Below, piece by piece: positions 44,343 to 54,223 of a stretch of 64,000 nt of DNA; position 1 is the stretch's first letter, and the number at the start of each line of letters is the position of its first letter. The position numbers were made by a program, and so were the translations under genes. A model generated the notes under the pieces. The model made no database searches, was not told the DNA's origin, and saw nothing but the letters and a program-made list of their open reading frames with translations. Source of the stretch: Nitrospirillum sp034427435 (GTDB taxonomy: Bacteria; Pseudomonadota; Alphaproteobacteria; Azospirillales; Azospirillaceae); contig NZ_JAXQNP010000002.1 of NCBI RefSeq assembly GCF_034427435.1, positions 310,001 to 374,000 on the forward strand, in the 5' to 3' direction.

Positions 44343-44840
44343 ATGCGGTACCGTTCCTTGGCACTTGCGGCGGTGGGCTTGTTGGCCATAGCCGGTTGCG
44401 CCACCAGCCCCGAAGCCGATCAAGCGGCGTTGGCCCAGCGTGTGCTGGTCGGCATGCCCAAGCAGACGCTGCTGTCCTGCGCCGGCGTGCCCACCCGCCA
44501 GACCTCGGTCGACAACGTGGAATATTACACCTACTCCAGCGACAGCCTGCAGACCCGCATGGGCCCGTCCTACTGGGGCGGCTTCGGCGGCGGCCCGTGG
44601 CATCGCGGTTATTGGGGTGGCGCCGATTGGGGCTCGACCGAAGTGTCCGCCCGCAACTGCAACGCCACCTTCACCCTGAAGAACGGCGTCGTGCAGCAGC
44701 TGGTCTACGGCAGCTCCACCGACAGCCCCGCTGGCCGTCTGTCCCAGTGCTACGCCATCGTGCAGAACTGCCTGCCGCTGGTGCCGCAACAGGCCCCCAC
44801 GGCCTCCGCGGCTGGCGGCATGGGCAGCCGCGCCCGCTAA
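44343..44840 (+). CDS. Small lipoprotein, unknown
   Basis: 165 aa from ATG 44343 (GAGGGAG site). Lipobox LLAIAGC gives a lipidated Cys at about residue 19. The mature part begins with helical VLVGMPKQTLLSCAGVP, reminiscent of SmpA/OmlA-type lipoproteins, then a Gly/Trp/Tyr-rich segment (SYWGGFGGGPWHRGYWGG) and CNATFTLKNGVVQQL. Probably an envelope lipoprotein; function unknown. Confidence 0.82.
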   Translation: MRYRSLALAAVGLLAIAGCATSPEADQAALAQRVLVGMPKQTLLSCAGVPTRQTSVDNVEYYTYSSDSLQTRMGPSYWGGFGGGPWHRGYWGGADWGSTEVSARNCNATFTLKNGVVQQLVYGSSTDSPAGRLSQCYAIVQNCLPLVPQQAPTASAAGGMGSRAR

Positions 44841-45200
44841 GGCACGCGACGTTTCGGAACCGGAACGACCCCCGGGTGACCGGGGGTCCATGGTCCGGCA
44901 CCCGTTGGTCCCTGCCCTCCCCTCCCTGACCTATGCGTAAGGCTCGGCCCTTGGCCGGGCATGTCCCCGTTTGCCCCATTGCGGGTGCGGCGCAACATGA
45001 CGTTTCATGAGTCTCTGGAAGGAGGGGCCGCTTGCCGCTGCCCGCTTCCGGAGGGGGCCGTTACCGGTCGATAGAAGCCGGCGCTGGTTTCCTTGGCATG
45101 AATCCACTGGGCACGCGGAAGACCGGCCCTTGGGAAGGCCGTATCGTCGGGGTTTCAACCACCCCACCCGCGTCCCCCGTGAGGAACGGGAGAAGCGCCT
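44841..45200. other. Intergenic region with a hairpin after the lipoprotein gene
   Basis: An 8-bp stem GACCCCCG / CGGGGGTC (44867-44888) just after the lipoprotein stop may end its transcript. The remaining sequence should hold the CBS gene promoter; no clear consensus or ORF is seen. Confidence 0.45.
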
Positions 45201-45638
45201 ATGCATGTTTCCGGGATTCTGAAGCATAAAGACAGCAGCGCCATCATCAGCGCCAAGCCCACCGACACCATAGAGGTGGTCGCCGCCCTGCTGGCGGCCC
45301 ATCGCATTGGCGCCGTCCTGGTGCTGGACGCGGGCGGCGGCGTGGCCGGCATCATTTCAGAACGCGACATCGTGCGCGGGCTGGCGACCCACGGCCCCGC
45401 CGTGCTGAACCAAAGCGTGTCCGAACTCATGACCCGCCGTGTGGTGGCATGTTCACCGTACGACACCGTGTCCACCATCATGACCCGTATGACGGAAGGC
45501 CGCTTCCGCCACATGCCGGTGATGGAACACGGCCGGCTGGTGGGATTCATCAGCATCGGCGACGTGGTGAAGCACCGCCTTGCGGAAGCCACCAGCGAGG
45601 TCGAAAGCCTGCGGGTCTACGTGGCCGGCGGCTTCTGA
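45201..45638 (+). CDS. CBS-pair domain protein
   Basis: 145 aa consisting of two CBS motifs (DTIEVVAALLAAHRIGAVLVLDAGGGVAGIISERDIV and DTVSTIMTRMTEGRFRHMPVMEHGRLVGFISIGDVVKHRL), forming one Bateman module. Such stand-alone modules bind adenine nucleotides and act as energy sensors. No partner domain. GGAGAAG ribosome site. Confidence 0.92.
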   Translation: MHVSGILKHKDSSAIISAKPTDTIEVVAALLAAHRIGAVLVLDAGGGVAGIISERDIVRGLATHGPAVLNQSVSELMTRRVVACSPYDTVSTIMTRMTEGRFRHMPVMEHGRLVGFISIGDVVKHRLAEATSEVESLRVYVAGGF

Positions 45639-45811
45639 CGCCGGTTCAGGCGGCTCCCCTCCCCACCCCGCCGGGGTGACTGGGAGAACGGTGTTTCTTT
45701 GCCCAAGGTTGGGCCGGGGAAGCCGGGCCGCTGTGATGACCGTCGCAGCGGCCCGTTAACCTTTTCGGGAACCCTCAGCGTCCCTTCCCTTGCCCGAGCG
45801 AGAGCCGCGCC

Positions 45812-46549
45812 ATGACCGACATGACCGACACCGCCGATAGTCCGTCCGCCACCTCCGGGGCCATCGCCCTCTATGCCTGGCCCACCCCCAACGGCCACAA
45901 GATCTCCATCGCCTTGGAGGAGATGGGCCTGCCCTATGTCGTCCATGCGGTGGACATCGGCGCGGGCGACCAGTTCAAGCCGGACTTCCTGGCCATCTCG
46001 CCCAACAACCGCATGCCGGCCATCGTCGACCCCCAGGGCCCCAACGGCACGCCGCTGTCGCTGTTCGAGTCGGGCGCCATCCTGATCTACCTGGCGGAGA
46101 AGACGGGGCGGTTCCGCCCCACCGACGCCGCGGTGTGGTACGGTCATGTCCAGTGGCTGATGTGGCAGATGGGCGGCGTGGGCCCCATGTTCGGCCAGGC
46201 CGGACACTTCCGCCACTACGCGCCCGAGCGCATCCAATACGGCATCGACCGCTACACCAATGAGGCGCGCCGCCTGATCCGCGTGGCCAACACCCAGTTG
46301 GCCAAGACTGAGTTCCTGGCCGGGGACTACGGCATCGCCGATATGGCGACCTTCCCCTGGCTGCGCCTGCATGAACGTTATGAGATCGACCTGGCGGACT
46401 TCCCGCATGTGAAGCGCTGGATCGACACCATCGCGGCGCGCCCCGCCGTGCAGCGCGGCCTGGACCTGCTGAAGGACAGGGCGCGGCCCGCCGGCCAGGC
46501 CATGGACGACAAGGCGCGTGAGAACCTGTTCGGCGCCAAGCAGCGCTGA
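45812..46549 (+). CDS. Glutathione S-transferase, YfcG/Ure2-like
   Basis: 245 aa. Thioredoxin-like domain with WPTPNGHKISIALEEMGLPY and ISPNNRMPAIVD...LFESGAILIYLAE, then a helical domain with QWLMWQMGGVGPMFGQAGHFRHYAPE, characteristic of the YfcG/YghU (nu-class) group with disulfide reductase activity. Monocistronic. Confidence 0.93.
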   Translation: MTDMTDTADSPSATSGAIALYAWPTPNGHKISIALEEMGLPYVVHAVDIGAGDQFKPDFLAISPNNRMPAIVDPQGPNGTPLSLFESGAILIYLAEKTGRFRPTDAAVWYGHVQWLMWQMGGVGPMFGQAGHFRHYAPERIQYGIDRYTNEARRLIRVANTQLAKTEFLAGDYGIADMATFPWLRLHERYEIDLADFPHVKRWIDTIAARPAVQRGLDLLKDRARPAGQAMDDKARENLFGAKQR

Positions 46550-46649
46550 GGGGCCGTCCGCGCCGCCCTGACCTTCCGTATAGCGTCGCCTTGACGACAG
46601 GCCTGGGGCGGCCATTTACCGTCGCGCCCCCGCCCATGCCGGGCGGGCG

Positions 46650-47624
46650 GTGAACGGGGGCGGTATCGTGGGTTCGGTTTGGGGGCGTCTGCCAAGGATA
46701 GGCCATGGGGCTCGAGTCGCGGCGTGGCTGGTTTCGGCGTGGCTGGGCGTGGCCCTGGCCGGTGCCGGTGCGCCTGCGATGGCGGGTACCGTCAGCCGGC
46801 CGGAAGATCCCACCTTCAGCGGCAAGCTGCTCGCCACCGGCGGCGTCACCCAGGTTGAAGGGGCTGCGGGCGGCGGCCTGACCCCCTGGGCCGTCATCGG
46901 CGGTGGCGGCACGCGAGAGGAGGTGGGGGCGACAGCCTTTTTCACCGCCGTGCGCACCCATGATTACGGCATGAACGCCTATGGCGCCCTGTTCGGCCTA
47001 TGGGACCGGGTGGAGGTGTCGGTGGCCCAGAACCGCTTCGACACCCAGGCCATCGGCGGCGCCCTGGGCCTGGGGAACGGCTACGCCTTCACCGATACCA
47101 TCGCCGGCATCAAGGTGCGGGTGGCGGGCGACGCCGTCTATGACCAGGACGGCTGGATGCCGCAGGTGGCGGTGGGCGCCCAATACAAGTCCAACAACCG
47201 TGGCAGCCTGCTGAAGGCACTGGGCGCGCGCAGCGACGACGGCGTGGATGTCTATGCCAGCGCCACCAAGATCCTGCTGGCGCAAAGCCTGCTACTCAGC
47301 GGCACGCTGCGCCTGACCAAGGCCAACCAGACCGGCCTATTGGGCTTTGGCGGAGCCGACGACGACTATCACCCGGAGGTGGAGGGCAGCGCCGCCCTGC
47401 TGCTGGATCGCACGCTGGTGGCGGGTGTCGAGTATCGCATGAAGCCTAACACCCTGGCCCGCGCCAACCCCGGCCTGGCGCCGGAGGACGACTGGTATGA
47501 CGCCTTCGTCGCCTGGCTGCCGACCAAGAACCTGGCGTTCACCCTGGCGTACGTGAATTTGGGCCGTGTGGTCACGCCCACGCGGCAGAACGCCATCTAT
47601 CTGTCGCTGCAAGCGGGGTTTTGA
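46650..47624 (+). CDS. DUF3034 outer-membrane-type protein
   Basis: 324 aa from GTG 46650 (GTG 46668 possible). The signal peptide is embedded after a short Gly-rich lead (AAWLVSAWLGVALAGAGAPAMA, cleavage about residue 45). The mature part has alternating hydrophobic strands and ends in IYLSLQAGF, a C-terminal Phe as in outer-membrane beta-barrels. FSGKLLATGGVTQVEGAAGGGLTPWAVIGG is typical of DUF3034. The downstream gene, 3 nt away, is an exported truncated haemoglobin, so the two are probably functionally linked. Confidence 0.85.
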   Translation: MNGGGIVGSVWGRLPRIGHGARVAAWLVSAWLGVALAGAGAPAMAGTVSRPEDPTFSGKLLATGGVTQVEGAAGGGLTPWAVIGGGGTREEVGATAFFTAVRTHDYGMNAYGALFGLWDRVEVSVAQNRFDTQAIGGALGLGNGYAFTDTIAGIKVRVAGDAVYDQDGWMPQVAVGAQYKSNNRGSLLKALGARSDDGVDVYASATKILLAQSLLLSGTLRLTKANQTGLLGFGGADDDYHPEVEGSAALLLDRTLVAGVEYRMKPNTLARANPGLAPEDDWYDAFVAWLPTKNLAFTLAYVNLGRVVTPTRQNAIYLSLQAGF

Positions 47625-47627
47625 CCC

Positions 47628-48179
47628 ATGGCCCGTCGCCCTTTAGCCCCCCGGCGTCCCCTGGCCGCCCTGCTGCTGGCCGCCCCGTTGCTGGCCACGG
47701 CGCTTGCCAGCCCCCTCCTGACCGGCTGCGCCGCCGGCCCTTCGCCTGAGTTGTACCAGACGTTCGGCGGTCAGCCGGGCCTGACGGCCCTGGTGGACGA
47801 TTTCATGGACGGGATGATGCGCGACCCCGATTTGCGCCCCTATTTCGTCAACGCCAACCGCGCCCATATCAAGAAGGAACTGGTGAGCCAGTTCTGCGCC
47901 ACCCTGGGCGGGCCTTGCGCCTACAAGGGCATGGACATGAAGATGGCCCACGCCCGCTATGGCATCGGTGACCATGAGTTCAACGCCCTGGTGGAGGCGT
48001 TGCAAACGGCGATGGACCGGCAGCACATCCCCTACGCGGCGCAAAACCGCTTCCTGGCCATGCTGGCCCCCTTCCGCGACGACATCGTGCATCCGCCGCC
48101 GCCGCCCCGGGCCCGGCCGCCGCTGACCCTCGATCCCAACGCCGTGGTCGTGCCGGAGACGGTGCCCGAAAAACCGTGA
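47628..48179 (+). CDS. Exported group 1 truncated haemoglobin (lipoprotein)
   Basis: 183 aa. Signal peptide with a lipobox-like LLTGCA (Cys about residue 34). The globin domain (about 40-150) has LYQTFGGQPGLTALVDDFM, the distal/heme region DPDLRPYFVNANRAHIKKELVSQFCATLGGP and the proximal His in KMAHARYGI. Group 1 truncated globins are usually cytoplasmic; here the globin is placed at the periplasmic membrane face. Possible roles are NO or O2 handling outside the cytoplasm. A Pro-rich tail follows. Coupled with DUF3034 upstream. Confidence 0.88.
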   Translation: MARRPLAPRRPLAALLLAAPLLATALASPLLTGCAAGPSPELYQTFGGQPGLTALVDDFMDGMMRDPDLRPYFVNANRAHIKKELVSQFCATLGGPCAYKGMDMKMAHARYGIGDHEFNALVEALQTAMDRQHIPYAAQNRFLAMLAPFRDDIVHPPPPPRARPPLTLDPNAVVVPETVPEKP

Positions 48180-48779
48180 CACCGCCGTCTTTGCAGGCAA
48201 TTGCCCAGCCGGCGGGCAGGTGCCGTTGGACGGCCCCCGGCGCGAAATAGTCCGCCTTAAGGATAGAGGGACTAGCGCTAGACCCGAAGGCTGGTTTAGC
48301 ATCTATCTATAGCCGGTCACCCCGCTTCACCTTGAAGAAAACGGGGTCATCCAGGATCGGTAGGGACCTGCCTATCGGCGCGCCAAGAGGGCCGATGCGG
48401 CCAACAATCATGTTTCCCTGCCCAGCGTTAAGGCTTTGGTGACGCCTTGGCCTCACCCTGGCATCAGGGAATGCGCGTGGAAATGGCACCGACGGACCGG
48501 TCGCGGGATGTCCCGGGCGGGTTTGTGCGGACAGCGAGCGTGGAAACGGGCGCCGCGGGATGGGCCCGGTTGATAAGCGGACAAGCATGCCCGGGCTGAA
48601 GGCCGGCAGCGCCAGACCCCCGTCAACGTATCGTTATCATTAAATGTTACTATTCCAAAAAGTCCCGCTTCGCCTCTACTCCGTCGCAATTAGCCACCAA
48701 TATCTAAGTCAAGGACCACGGTAGCAGGGAGACGCGGAGAACGACACGGGCGCCAGAGGGCCGCCGCACCGGTTGGTAC
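48180..48779. other. Long non-coding stretch upstream of prkA
   Basis: About 600 bp between the globin gene and the candidate EcfG promoter. Locally less GC-rich (48630-48710). I see no RNA gene or good repeat; a 34-codon minus ORF at 48307-48411 has a fair ribosome site but no recognisable product. Confidence 0.4.
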
Positions 48780-48805
48780 GGAACTTGCCTGCCCTGACTG
48801 TCGTT
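48780..48805 (+). promoter_or_regulatory. Candidate sigma-EcfG (general stress) promoter of prkA
   Basis: GGAAC at 48780-48784 and CGTT at 48802-48805 are separated by 17 nt, matching the alphaproteobacterial EcfG consensus GGAAC-N16/17-CGTT. It is on the coding strand, 112 nt upstream of the prkA ATG. The genes behind it form a known stress operon. Confidence 0.6.
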
Positions 48806-48917
48806 GCGAGCTTGGTACCCCCGTTGGCACGGGGGTTATGGAGCCGTCGCGATCCGGCGTTACAGGATCGTCCGTCGAGTTGCCTGATAGGCGTGATCCT
48901 TTTGAAAGGGTGAGCCC

Positions 48918-50864
48918 ATGCCGAAGTCGACCGATTTGTTCACAACCTTCGCCCAGAGCTACGAGGCGCGCCGCGAGGTGGCGATGTCGTTGCAGGAGTA
49001 CCTGGAAGGGTGCCGCGACGACCCGATGATGTATGCCAGCGCGCCGGAGCGCCTGCTGGCCGCCATCGGCGAGCCGGAGGTGGTGGACACCGCGAAGGAC
49101 AGTCGTCTGTCCCGCGTCTTCATGAACCGGACCATCAAGATCTATCCCGCCTTCGCCGAATTCTACGGCATGGAGGAGACGATAGAGCGCATCGTGGGCT
49201 TCTTCCGCCATGCGGCCCAGGGCCTGGAGGAGCGCAAGCAGATCCTCTACCTGCTGGGCCCCGTGGGCGGCGGCAAGTCCTCACTGGCCGAACGGCTGAA
49301 GGCCCTGATGGAGGAACAGCCCATCTACGTGCTGAAGGCCGGCGACCAGCTGAGCCCGGTGTTCGAAAGCCCCCTGGGCCTGTTCGATCCCGGCACCATG
49401 GGCGAGGCGCTGGAGGAACGCTATGGCATTCCCCGCCGCCGGCTGACCGGCCTGGTCAGCCCCTGGGCCATCAAGCGCCTGGATGAGTTCGGCGGCGATA
49501 TCACCCGGTTCCGCGTGGTGAAGCTGCGCCCCTCGCGCCTGCGCCAGATCGCCGTGTCCAAGACCGAGCCGGGCGACGAGAACAACCAGGACATCTCCTC
49601 CCTGGTGGGTAAAGTCGACATCCGCAAGCTGGAGATGTTCCAGCAGAACGATCCCGACGCCTACAGCTATTCCGGCGGCCTGAACCGGGCGAACCAGGGC
49701 CTGCTGGAATTCGTCGAGATGTTCAAGGCGCCCATCAAGATGCTGCACCCCCTGCTGACCGCCACGCAGGAGGGCAACTATATCGGCACCGAGAACATCG
49801 GCGCCCTGCCCTTCACCGGCGTCATCATGGCGCACTCCAACGAATCGGAGTGGCAGAGCTTCAAGAACAACAAAAACAACGAGGCCTTCATCGACCGCAT
49901 CTGCGTGGTCAAGGTCCCGTACAGCCTGCGCGTCACCGAGGAACAGCGCATCTATGAGAAGCTGATCGGCGGGTCGGAGCTGGCGAAGTCGCCCTGCGCC
50001 CCCGGCACCATGGAGATGCTGGCCCGGTTCACCGTGCTGTCCCGCCTGCGGGAGCACGAGAACTCCAACCTCTTCTCCAAGATGCGCGTCTATGACGGCG
50101 AAAGCCTGAAGGAGACGGACCCCAAGGCCCGCACCCTGCAGGAATACAAGGACGCCGCCGGCGTGGACGAGGGCATGAACGGCATTTCCACCCGGTTCGC
50201 CTTCAAGGTGCTGGCCAGCACCTTCAACTATGACACGGTGGAGGTGGCGGCCGACCCGGTGCACCTGATGTATGTGCTGGAACAGGCCATCCGCCGGGAG
50301 CAGTTCCCGGACGAGACGGAGAAGCGCTACCTGGAATTCATCAAGGCCGATCTGGCGCCGCGCTATGCGGAGTTCATCGGCTATGAAATCCAGAAGGCCT
50401 ATCTGGAGTCTTACCACGATTACGGCCAGAACCTGTTCGACCGCTACGTCGACTATGCCGACGCCTGGATCGAGGATCAGGACTTCAAGGACCCCGACAC
50501 CGGACAGTTGATGAACCGGGACCTGCTGAACCAGGAGCTGACCAAGATCGAGAAGCCGGCGGGCATCGCCAATCCCAAGGACTTCCGCAACGAGGTGGTG
50601 AAGTTCGTGCTGCGGACGCGGGCGGCCAACGCCGGCCGCAACCCCAGCTGGACCTCTTATGAGAAGCTGCGGCTGGTCATCGAACGGCGTATGTTCAGCC
50701 AAGTGGAAGAGTTGCTGCCGGTCATCAGCTTCGGCAGCAAGAAGGACGGCGAAACGGAGAAGAAGCACCACGAGTTCGTCGAGCGCATGGTGGATCGCGG
50801 CTATACCGAGCGTCAGGTGCGCCGGTTGGTCGAGTGGTACATGCGGGTGAAGCAGGCGGGCTGA
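48918..50864 (+). CDS. prkA: Serine protein kinase PrkA (YeaG)
   Basis: 648 aa. N-terminal AAA+ domain with Walker A GPVGGGKSS (about 115-123), a middle region (TENIGALPFTGVIMAHSNESEW, FIDRICVVKVPYSLRVTEE) and a C-terminal kinase-like/PrkA domain. Acts with YeaH and YcgB/SpoVR in nitrogen-starvation and stationary-phase stress in enterobacteria, and in sporulation in Bacillus. First gene of prkA-yeaH-spoVR; start ATG 48918 with an AAAGGG site. Confidence 0.96.
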   Translation: MPKSTDLFTTFAQSYEARREVAMSLQEYLEGCRDDPMMYASAPERLLAAIGEPEVVDTAKDSRLSRVFMNRTIKIYPAFAEFYGMEETIERIVGFFRHAAQGLEERKQILYLLGPVGGGKSSLAERLKALMEEQPIYVLKAGDQLSPVFESPLGLFDPGTMGEALEERYGIPRRRLTGLVSPWAIKRLDEFGGDITRFRVVKLRPSRLRQIAVSKTEPGDENNQDISSLVGKVDIRKLEMFQQNDPDAYSYSGGLNRANQGLLEFVEMFKAPIKMLHPLLTATQEGNYIGTENIGALPFTGVIMAHSNESEWQSFKNNKNNEAFIDRICVVKVPYSLRVTEEQRIYEKLIGGSELAKSPCAPGTMEMLARFTVLSRLREHENSNLFSKMRVYDGESLKETDPKARTLQEYKDAAGVDEGMNGISTRFAFKVLASTFNYDTVEVAADPVHLMYVLEQAIRREQFPDETEKRYLEFIKADLAPRYAEFIGYEIQKAYLESYHDYGQNLFDRYVDYADAWIEDQDFKDPDTGQLMNRDLLNQELTKIEKPAGIANPKDFRNEVVKFVLRTRAANAGRNPSWTSYEKLRLVIERRMFSQVEELLPVISFGSKKDGETEKKHHEFVERMVDRGYTERQVRRLVEWYMRVKQAG

Positions 50865-51058
50865 GGCGGGACCCTGGCGGGGTCGGCTCTCCCGGCCGGC
50901 CCCCCTTGATCCCACCGTTCCCCCTGGCGCTCACCCGCCATACGGACACCACCCCACCCGGCTGATGCCGGTGGCGCTCCCCCGCCCGGTGCCTGCGATG
51001 GCCCCGGGCCCGTCGGCGCCGCCGGCCATCCCGGACCAGGGATACGGGGAGTAATGCC

Positions 51059-52393
51059 TTGTCGTCGATGATCATTGTCGATCGCCGCAGCAATCCCAAG
51101 GGCAAGAGCCTGGCCAACCGCCAGCGCTTCATCCGCCGCGCCAAGGAGCAGATCCTCCGCGCCGTGAATGGCGCCTCGAGCAACCGCCGCATCAAGGACA
51201 TGGAAAGCGGCGCCGATATCTCCATCCCCACCGGCGGCATTTCCGAGCCCACCTTCCACCGGTCCGGCCAGGGCGGCATCCGCGACCATGTGGTGCCCGG
51301 CAATAAGGAATTCATGGAGGGCGACACCATCGCCAAGCCGCCGGGCGGCGGCGGGGCGGGACGCGGCAATGAAGGCAGCCCCGACGGTGGCGGAGAGGAC
51401 GAGTTCCGCTTCGTCCTGACGCGGGAAGAGTTCATGGACCTCTTCATGGAGGATCTGGAACTGCCTGACCTCGCCAAGCGCAAGCTGAAGGCGGCGGACG
51501 CCGTGTTGTGGCAGCGCGCGGGCTATTCCGTCTCGGGCTCCCCCACCAACCTCAACCTCGTGCGCACCATGCGCAACAGCCTGTCGCGCCGCATCGCCCT
51601 CAAGCGCCCCAAGTCGGAGGAGATGCTGGCGCTGGAGGCGGAGATCGCGGAGCTGGAGGCCCAGCCGGGCAAGGACCCGGACCGGCTGATGGAACTGCGC
51701 GGCCTGCTGGAGCGGCAGGTCCTGCGCGCCAAGCGCATTCCCTACATCGACCCCATCGACGTCCGCTACAACCGCTTCACCCCCATCCCCAAGCCGGCGG
51801 CCCAGGCGGTGATGTTCTGCCTGATGGACGTCTCGGGCTCGATGACCGAGCATATGAAGGATCTGGCCAAGCGCTTTTTCATGCTGCTCTACCTGTTCCT
51901 CACCCGCCGCTACAAGCAGGTGGAGGTGGTCTTCATCCGCCACACCCATGAGGCGGAGGAGGTGGACGAGGACACCTTCTTCCACTCCACCGAGACCGGC
52001 GGCACCATGGTGTCCACCGCCTTGGAGGAAATGAAGCGCATCATCAAGGAGCGCTATCCCGTCGCCGACTGGAACATTTACGGCGCCCAGGCCTCCGACG
52101 GTGACAACACCACCAGCGACGGCGGGCGGACGGCGGCCTTGCTGGAGCATGATTTGCTGCCGGCCTGCCAGTATTACGCCTATGTCGAGGTCGGGTCCGA
52201 CCCCGACTCCATGCCGGCGGGCTTCGCCACCCATGCCCGCGAGACCGACCTGTGGCGGACCTACAAGCAGATCACCGGCACCGAGACGCCGTTCGTCATG
52301 AAGAAGGTCCGCCATCGGCGGGAAATCTACCCGGTATTCCGTGAGCTGTTCGCCCGTGACGGCGCGAAACAGTCGGAGGAGGCGACACCTTGA
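51059..52393 (+). CDS. yeaH: DUF444 protein YeaH/YhbH
   Basis: 444 aa. I chose TTG 51059, which lies 7 nt after GGGGAG; ATG 51068 is the alternative. N-terminal VDRRSNPKGKSLANRQRFIRRAKEQI and HVVPGNKEFMEGDTIAKP, then a VWA-like domain with the MIDAS sequence CLMDVSGSMTEHMKD and STETGGTMVSTAL. It is always found between prkA and spoVR/ycgB. Its stop overlaps the spoVR start by 4 nt. Confidence 0.94.
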   Translation: MSSMIIVDRRSNPKGKSLANRQRFIRRAKEQILRAVNGASSNRRIKDMESGADISIPTGGISEPTFHRSGQGGIRDHVVPGNKEFMEGDTIAKPPGGGGAGRGNEGSPDGGGEDEFRFVLTREEFMDLFMEDLELPDLAKRKLKAADAVLWQRAGYSVSGSPTNLNLVRTMRNSLSRRIALKRPKSEEMLALEAEIAELEAQPGKDPDRLMELRGLLERQVLRAKRIPYIDPIDVRYNRFTPIPKPAAQAVMFCLMDVSGSMTEHMKDLAKRFFMLLYLFLTRRYKQVEVVFIRHTHEAEEVDEDTFFHSTETGGTMVSTALEEMKRIIKERYPVADWNIYGAQASDGDNTTSDGGRTAALLEHDLLPACQYYAYVEVGSDPDSMPAGFATHARETDLWRTYKQITGTETPFVMKKVRHRREIYPVFRELFARDGAKQSEEATP

Positions 52394-53990
52394 CCTTAGC
52401 CCCCGTAGAACGCCTGAAGCAGCCTGAGAGATCGAAGCCAGGGGAGAAAGCGCCGCCACCCGATGACGCCCGCCTGCTCTACACCGGGGCCGACTGGGAC
52501 TACGACACCGTCAAGCGCTGCCACGACGCCATCCAGGAGATCGCGTTGGGGGAGCTGGGCCTGGACGTCTATCCCAACCAGATCGAGGTGATCACGTCCG
52601 AGCAGATGCTGGACGCCTACGCCTCCATCGGCATGCCCCTGCTGTACCGCCACTGGTCCTTCGGCAAGCATTTCGCCCGGGACGAGGCCATGTACCGCCG
52701 CGGCATGCGCGGCCTGGCCTATGAGATCGTCATCAACTCCAGCCCCTGCATCAGCTACATCATGGAGGAGAACTCCATCACCATGCAGGCGCTGGTCATC
52801 GCCCACGCGGCGTTCGGCCACAACCACTTCTTCAAGAACAACTATTTGTTCCAGCAGTGGACGGATGCCGAGGGCATCCTGGGCTATCTGGACTTCGCCA
52901 AGGCCTATATCACCCGGTGCGAGGAACGCTATGGCCAGCAACTGGTGGAACGCACGCTGGACGCCGCCCACGCCCTGATGAACCAGGGCATCCACCGCTA
53001 TCCCCGCCGGCGCCTGGACCTGCAGTCCGAAGCCCGGCGGGAGCAGGAACGGCAGGAGGTGCAGCGCCAACTCTACAACGACCTGTGGCGCACGGTGCCC
53101 ACCAAGAAGGGCCAGAAGGCGCCGTCGGATGAGGAGCGGCGGCGGGCCCTGCTGGACCTGCCGGAAGAGAACCTGCTGTATTTCCTGGAGAAGAAGGCGC
53201 CGCGCCTGGCCCCCTGGCAGCGCGAGGTGCTGCGCATCGTCCGCCACGTGGCGCAATACTTCTCCCCCAGCGGCAGACCAAGGTGATGAACGAGGGGTGC
53301 GCCACCTATGTGCACTACCGCATCATGACCCGGCTGCACGAGATGGGGCGCATCAGCGACGGCGCCTATATGGAGTTCCTGCACTCCCACACCAGCGTGG
53401 TGTTCCAGCCGTCCTTCGACGATCCGCGCTATTCCGGCATCAACCCCTATGCCCTGGGATTCGCCATGATGCAGGACATCGAGCGCATCGCCACCAACCC
53501 GACGGAGGAGGATCGCGCCTGGTTCCCGGGCTATGCCGGCAGCGGCGACGCCATGGCCGCCCTGCGCGACGCCTGGGCCAACTACCGCGACGAAAGCTTC
53601 ATCCTGCAGTATCTGAGCCCGCATCTGATGCGCAAGATGCGGCTGTTCCATCTGCACGACGACAGCGACGAGTCGGTCTATCGCGTCAGCGCCATCCATG
53701 ACGAGCGCGGCTATCGCCGGGTGCGCCAGCAGTTGGCGGCGCAGTACGACTTCTCCTCCCTCGACCCCGACATCCAGATCATCGACGTGGACCTGGCCGG
53801 CGACCGCCGCCTGATCCTGGAGCACAAGGTGCAGAAAGGTGTGCTGCTGGCGGAGGAGGAGGCGAAGGCCGTGCTGCAGCATGTCGCCAACCTGTGGGGC
53901 TATGACGTCCTGCTGTTCGAGAACGACGACGCCGGCAACACCCTGCGCAAGCTGACCGTGCCCGCCCGCACCATCCTGCTGGCGGAATAA
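52390..53990 (+). pseudogene. SpoVR/YcgB family protein, split by a one-base frameshift
   Basis: Third gene of the prkA-yeaH-spoVR unit. 52390-53286 encodes the N-terminal half (WDYDTVKRCHDAIQEIA, MEENSITMQALVIAHAAFGHNHFFKNN) and 53283-53990 the rest (MMNEGCATYVHYRIMTRLHEMG to the end), together about 530 aa, the normal SpoVR length. The join lies within the conserved ...QYFSPQxQTKVMNEG region. Adding one C to the C5 run at 53264-53268 restores SPQRQTKVMNEG. Either a sequencing error or a real mutation; otherwise both halves are well preserved. Confidence 0.88.
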
Positions 53991-54223
53991 CGTCTGTGGC
54001 GTGCCTTCGGCGCACGTCGATCCCTTCATGACCGCAAGCGAGGACCGGTGGGCACATGCCGACCGGTCCTTTTGGTGTGCCGCAGGATGTTCCCTGCCCC
54101 CGGCCACCGATTTGTCATGCCGCAGATGCGAAATCGCCCTAGTTCCGCCATGCTGCATCGCGATATTATCCCAGGCAACCCCGATGGGGAACCGCACCGC
54201 CAACCTCGTGAGAGAACACTCCG

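Noticed and set aside
45007..45222. 71-codon ORF upstream of the CBS gene
   Set aside because: Arg/Pro-rich, overlaps the CBS gene start in another frame, and third-position bias does not support coding.
48307..48588. 93-codon (or 34-codon) minus ORF in the prkA upstream gap
   Set aside because: A fair ribosome site precedes the inner ATG at 48411, but the product has no recognisable feature and base composition does not support coding.
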